The position numbers were made by a program, and so were the translations under genes. A stretch of 33,587 nt of DNA, from NCBI GenBank assembly GCA_016098155.1, contig JAAAJB010000388.1, positions 1 through 33,587 of the forward strand, in the 5' to 3' direction. The notes beneath the pieces were generated by a model. It was given only the letters and a program-made list of their open reading frames with translations. It made no database searches and had not been told where the DNA came from. Of this stretch, positions 30,901 through 33,587 are shown in pieces (position 1 is the stretch's first letter; each line of letters starts with the position of its first letter). The DNA is from Actinomortierella ambigua. Its lineage: Eukaryota > Mortierellomycota > Mortierellomycetes > Mortierellales > Mortierellaceae.

Positions 30901-32345
30901 CATCGCGCATCACCGAGTGGCGCGCCGAGCGAGAGCGCGAAAAGGGGCGAGAGCGCGAGCACCATCATCAGCCCTCTTCGCTTAGCCGGTCCGTCACGGA
31001 AACCCAGCCTGCCCCCAAGCTCAATCTGCGCTCACCTACAATTGTTCCTCGCTCCAAACCCTCTATGGATGACAGCAAGCCTTCTTCAGCGGCAGACGGC
31101 GCTGTCGTCGGATACACACCTCCTCCACCGTCGGCCATGCGGCCCCAGAAGAGCCCGAGCCGCGAGCAACCCAGCGGACTGTCGGCGGAACAGCAGGTGG
31201 ATTTGGCAAGGAAGGCGAGCCGCAAGATCTTACCCAATCAAGGACTGTACAACCATGACGGCGAGCTTCCTGCCGAGTATGCTCACTATCCGACTGCAAC
31301 CCACATGAAGGCCGCCGATCCAGGACACAGTCGCAATGCCAGCGATTCGGCTGGGTCCGAAAACAGCGTGAGTCATCACAGCCCAGCTCCCACGGCCCCT
31401 GCCAGCACCCCGGAACCTACCAGCCACCTCAAGCCTTTACCAAAGCGCAATGCATCCCTTTCACAACAATCATACCAACGTCGACAAGCTGGCCTTGAAC
31501 AGGGGCACTTGCCACCCAGTCCTGAGGATGGTGGCAAGGGCCCTTCGACAGGTTATGATGTCCATTATTTCATGAACAACCTTCATAACAGCAACAGTAC
31601 GGGTGGTGCACAGAGGAAAAACAGTAACGACCAAAAAGACAACCGATCCACTTCCACGTCCCCATCCCCAACCTCCTTCCCCACTGCAGCCACTGAGCGT
31701 GTGCCATACCAGCACAACCTTCCAGCGCACCAACAGCCCCCAGGTGTCGTACACTCGTATGTAAATGGCGTAACGCCGTCGCCTGTTAACAGCAGCAACG
31801 TAGGTCGACGCGATATCCCTACAGCCGCGTCGGGCTCTCATCCACCCCCTACTTTCAACAGGGCCTTTCCTTTGACAGAAGCATCTCCCTCATCCAACAG
31901 TCCGTTTGTACCAGCAGCTTCCTCCTGCTCACCGTCACCGTCGCCGTCTCCCTCCCTTTCCCCATCCTCTACTGCCCTGATAGCAAACAGCGGTAATCCA
32001 TCTGGGAGCGGTGGCCCTTCCCCCGCCACCAACACCACCGCCGCCGCCCCCGTCGTCGTCGCCGCCGTCGCAGGTACAGCAGCAGCAGCAGCAAGCACTC
32101 CCATCGCCGCAGGCACAGGACTCGGAGGAGCCCACTTTGCCTATTCGTCCCGAATCCCCCCATGGGAGCGAGTTGAGAAGGTTGAACACCAGACCTGGTT
32201 CAAGCCCGGTCCCCATCAACCGGGGGCGGCTCAAGTCTTTGATATCCCGAGTATGGCTGTCTCGCAACTCCAAGTGAGCCCATTGGTCAAGAAGAACTTG
32301 CAAGTACCAAACGAGCCGATGCGCCCGGTGGATGTGCATCATTAA
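27955..32345 (+). CDS. Alpha-arrestin (arrestin N and C domains, long disordered tail)
   Basis: Alpha-arrestins are trafficking adaptors that link membrane cargo to ubiquitin ligases. Exons are 27955-28177, 29299-29519, 29743-29992 and 30127-32345, giving 970 residues; all joins stay in frame. Residues 1-33 are a Ser/Thr/Pro leader. The arrestin N domain follows (SLIFAQGTSTCVLRPNIVVRG, CYASGIRVRLRAEETAIAF, NWQEIAPGSYTFPFALKVP, SLEGYSIRYVWTAKVEGPF). The C domain begins near residue 210 (VVVKMQQQIYVPGDPLSMEA, NKISNIDIVIRRHI, PTFETNFVKVFYELLCIIKI) and ends near 335 with WTTSRLQPYFFDPLWPDPTG. The remaining 630 residues are Ser/Pro-rich and disordered with a basic RERERE-type patch. I see no PPxY motif, the usual Rsp5/Nedd4 docking site. 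Intron 1 is 1121 bp, very long here. AATAAA signals lie at 32473 and 32481. The last 90 codons are also open in a second plausible frame. Confidence 0.93.
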
Positions 32346-32599
32346 TGACTATCTTCTCCACTAACATCATCAATCATCATCATCATCATCATCATCACTA
32401 ATATTATCACGACCTATAATGATTACATGCCCCCTCCCATACATTGCCAGAACGCAGGTTCACATGGCTGAAAATAAAACAATAAACTGCGCTTTTTTTT
32501 TTATTGCAATGGTCAAAGTACGCCGAGAGTTCTAAATTGTGGGCTGAGGACCGAGACACGATTGGAGAGATGAGGAGGGGGGAATAAGAGAGGCTTTCT
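32346..32599. other. Convergent 3' flanks of the arrestin and APC13 genes
   Basis: The two stop codons are 254 bp apart. An ATC tract occupies 32373-32397. Plus-strand AATAAA signals at 32473-32478 and 32481-32486 fit the arrestin transcript. A minus-strand AATAAA (TTTATT at 32500-32505 on plus) lies 95 bp past the APC13 stop. The two 3' UTRs probably overlap. Confidence 0.6.
32373..32397 (+). repeat. (ATC)n microsatellite
   Basis: A 25-bp ATC tract just after the arrestin stop codon, in its 3' UTR. Confidence 0.85.
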
Positions 32600-33112
32600 T
32601 CAGGCTGTTGGCCCGTTGGCGACATTGTTTGTTGAGTTTGGTGCTGGAGGAAGGTCCAAGTCTGTCCATTTAAGCTCTTGTTCCTTCAGGTGTTGTTCAA
32701 ACGCGGCTAAAAAGAATTAGGGTAATGTTGCAGGCGAATTAGCAAAAAAAAAAAAAAAAAAGGCCAGGTGTGATGTTCTGCTTTCAGCAATTCCAACCAG
32801 CGATGGAGTATGGTAATGATGAATATGTACCTTGTTCATTCTCCTCTGGAGACAATGGTTGAAGATGCAGAGGCACCATGATTTCTATATCATTTTTAGC
32901 ATATGGGGGGAAGGGTCACAAAAATAGGTCAGGCTAATTTCTTTCTTGTATTTCTTCTGTGCGCGGTGTACTCTTGTGCATCCATTCTATGGTATATGTG
33001 TTCCACGGGGGGACGCACCATCGTCTGGTAAGGTGCCCAAGTCTGGCTCAAACTCTGCATGAAGCAAATCAGCATCGCGCCAATGCGCTTGACAGAATCG
33101 ACTGTCGCTCAT
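32600..33112 (-). CDS. APC13: Anaphase-promoting complex subunit 13 (Apc13/Swm1-like)
   Basis: I assembled this gene from three short exons on the minus strand: 33112-33019, 32884-32831 and 32706-32600, with GT-AG introns of 134 and 124 bp that both split codons after the first base. The 84-residue product starts MSDSRFCQAHWRDADLLHAE and continues DLGTLPDDEIMVPLHLQPLS, then HLKEQELKWTDLDLPP. This order fits Apc13: an N-terminal Trp-Arg-Asp helix, a proline-flanked hydrophobic stretch after an acidic turn, and the hallmark KEQE-x-KWTDL. The length is close to the family's usual 70-75 residues. Apc13 is a small stabilising subunit that threads along the TPR arm of the APC/C, the ubiquitin ligase of mitosis. 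No single reading frame covers it, so ORF-based annotation would miss it. An A18 run (32744-32761) gives the poly-T upstream of the last acceptor. Confidence 0.82.
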
Positions 33113-33587
33113 TTGTGTCAAACAAGTAAAAGTTGCATGTTCCTAACGCAGGGCTGCAGTGATTTAAAAAAATCCAAAGGCGGTCACAAAGCCAACTCTG
33201 TCTCCTTATGTCCTGACAAGGTCCGGTCACAGGCACCGCAGTTTGTCTAGCCACGAGTAAACGCACAACACACAACATAGCCACATACCATCTGCACATC
33301 CTTTAGTAAAAGAATCCATGTGAAGTAAGGGAAGGGTGCGTAGGTAGCATTCTAATACGCGTCTGGAGGCTTTTTTTTTATTTGAGTCATGGCGCAACAT
33401 CAAAAAGTTTATTGTAGTATCAGATCAAAAAGCCTGTCCGAGATAGCACAACTGCAGAAGAGGGTGTCTCTATTGTGGCCCCTCTCCTTTCCCACATCCG
33501 CAGGGTGATTTACTCGTTGTGGTCTCCCATTGTGACCTGTCGTCTGCCCCTTGTTTTCTATCTCTCACCAGCTGCCTCCACCTTCTC
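33113..33587. other. Right-edge intergenic region, possible minus-strand gene end
   Basis: The left end is the APC13 promoter. At the very edge the minus strand reads Glu-Lys-Val-Glu-Ala-Ala-Gly-Glu-Arg-stop (33587-33558). Minus-strand AATAAA signals follow 145 and 176 bp downstream (TTTATT at 33408-33413 and 33377-33382 on plus). This could be the C-terminus of a gene lying outside the window. The same bases also contain a possible donor (GCTG|GTGAGA), so a splice is equally possible. Confidence 0.3.

Overview
The window looks like nuclear DNA of an early-diverging filamentous fungus, probably Mortierellaceae (Mortierellomycotina). The basis is spliced genes with GT-AG introns (mostly 100-250 bp, two much longer), long disordered Gln/Ser/Pro/His-rich tails, many homopolymer and GA/GT tracts, and protein sequences that read as fungal. 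The lineage is inference from style. No operon, CRISPR array, rRNA, tRNA or intact transposon was seen.

Layout. 1-4482: gene-poor, with homopolymers, a 41-bp tandem duplication and a GA tract. 4483-8517 (-): large disordered Gln-rich protein of unknown function. 8947-10150 (+): Elongator subunit ELP6, three exons, divergent from the previous gene. 10224-about 13972 (-): ASH2, the COMPASS/Set1 histone H3K4 methyltransferase subunit, convergent with ELP6 with only 73 bp between stop codons. 13973-15527: upstream region with a possible 5'-UTR intron and an orphan half zinc cluster. 15528-17798 (+): vacuolar Ca2+/H+ antiporter of the VCX1/CAX family. 18050-19316 (-): membrane-anchored HotDog/DUF4442 thioesterase-like protein. 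20204-22469 (-): Vtc1-like DUF202 protein with a disordered N-terminus of about 500 residues. 24702-25526 (-): secreted protein with a crystallin-like C-terminal module. 27955-32345 (+): alpha-arrestin with a two-codon uORF and a 1.1-kb first intron. 32600-33112 (-): an 84-residue, three-exon gene that I assemble as APC13, the small anaphase-promoting-complex subunit. The right edge may hold the end of one more minus-strand gene.

How the genes relate. Three genes encode small or scaffolding subunits of conserved nuclear or cytosolic complexes (Elongator, COMPASS, APC/C). Two neighbours about 2.4 kb apart (VCX1-type antiporter and Vtc1-like protein) would both be vacuolar if the family assignments hold, linking calcium storage and polyphosphate. 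The rest is ordinary accessory fungal content. I found no clear new multi-gene system. The most useful results are the reconstructed exon structures, the APC13 gene hidden in short exons, the intact PHD finger and SR/acidic tail of ASH2, the uORFs, and a 3' region of the arrestin gene that is open in two plausible frames.
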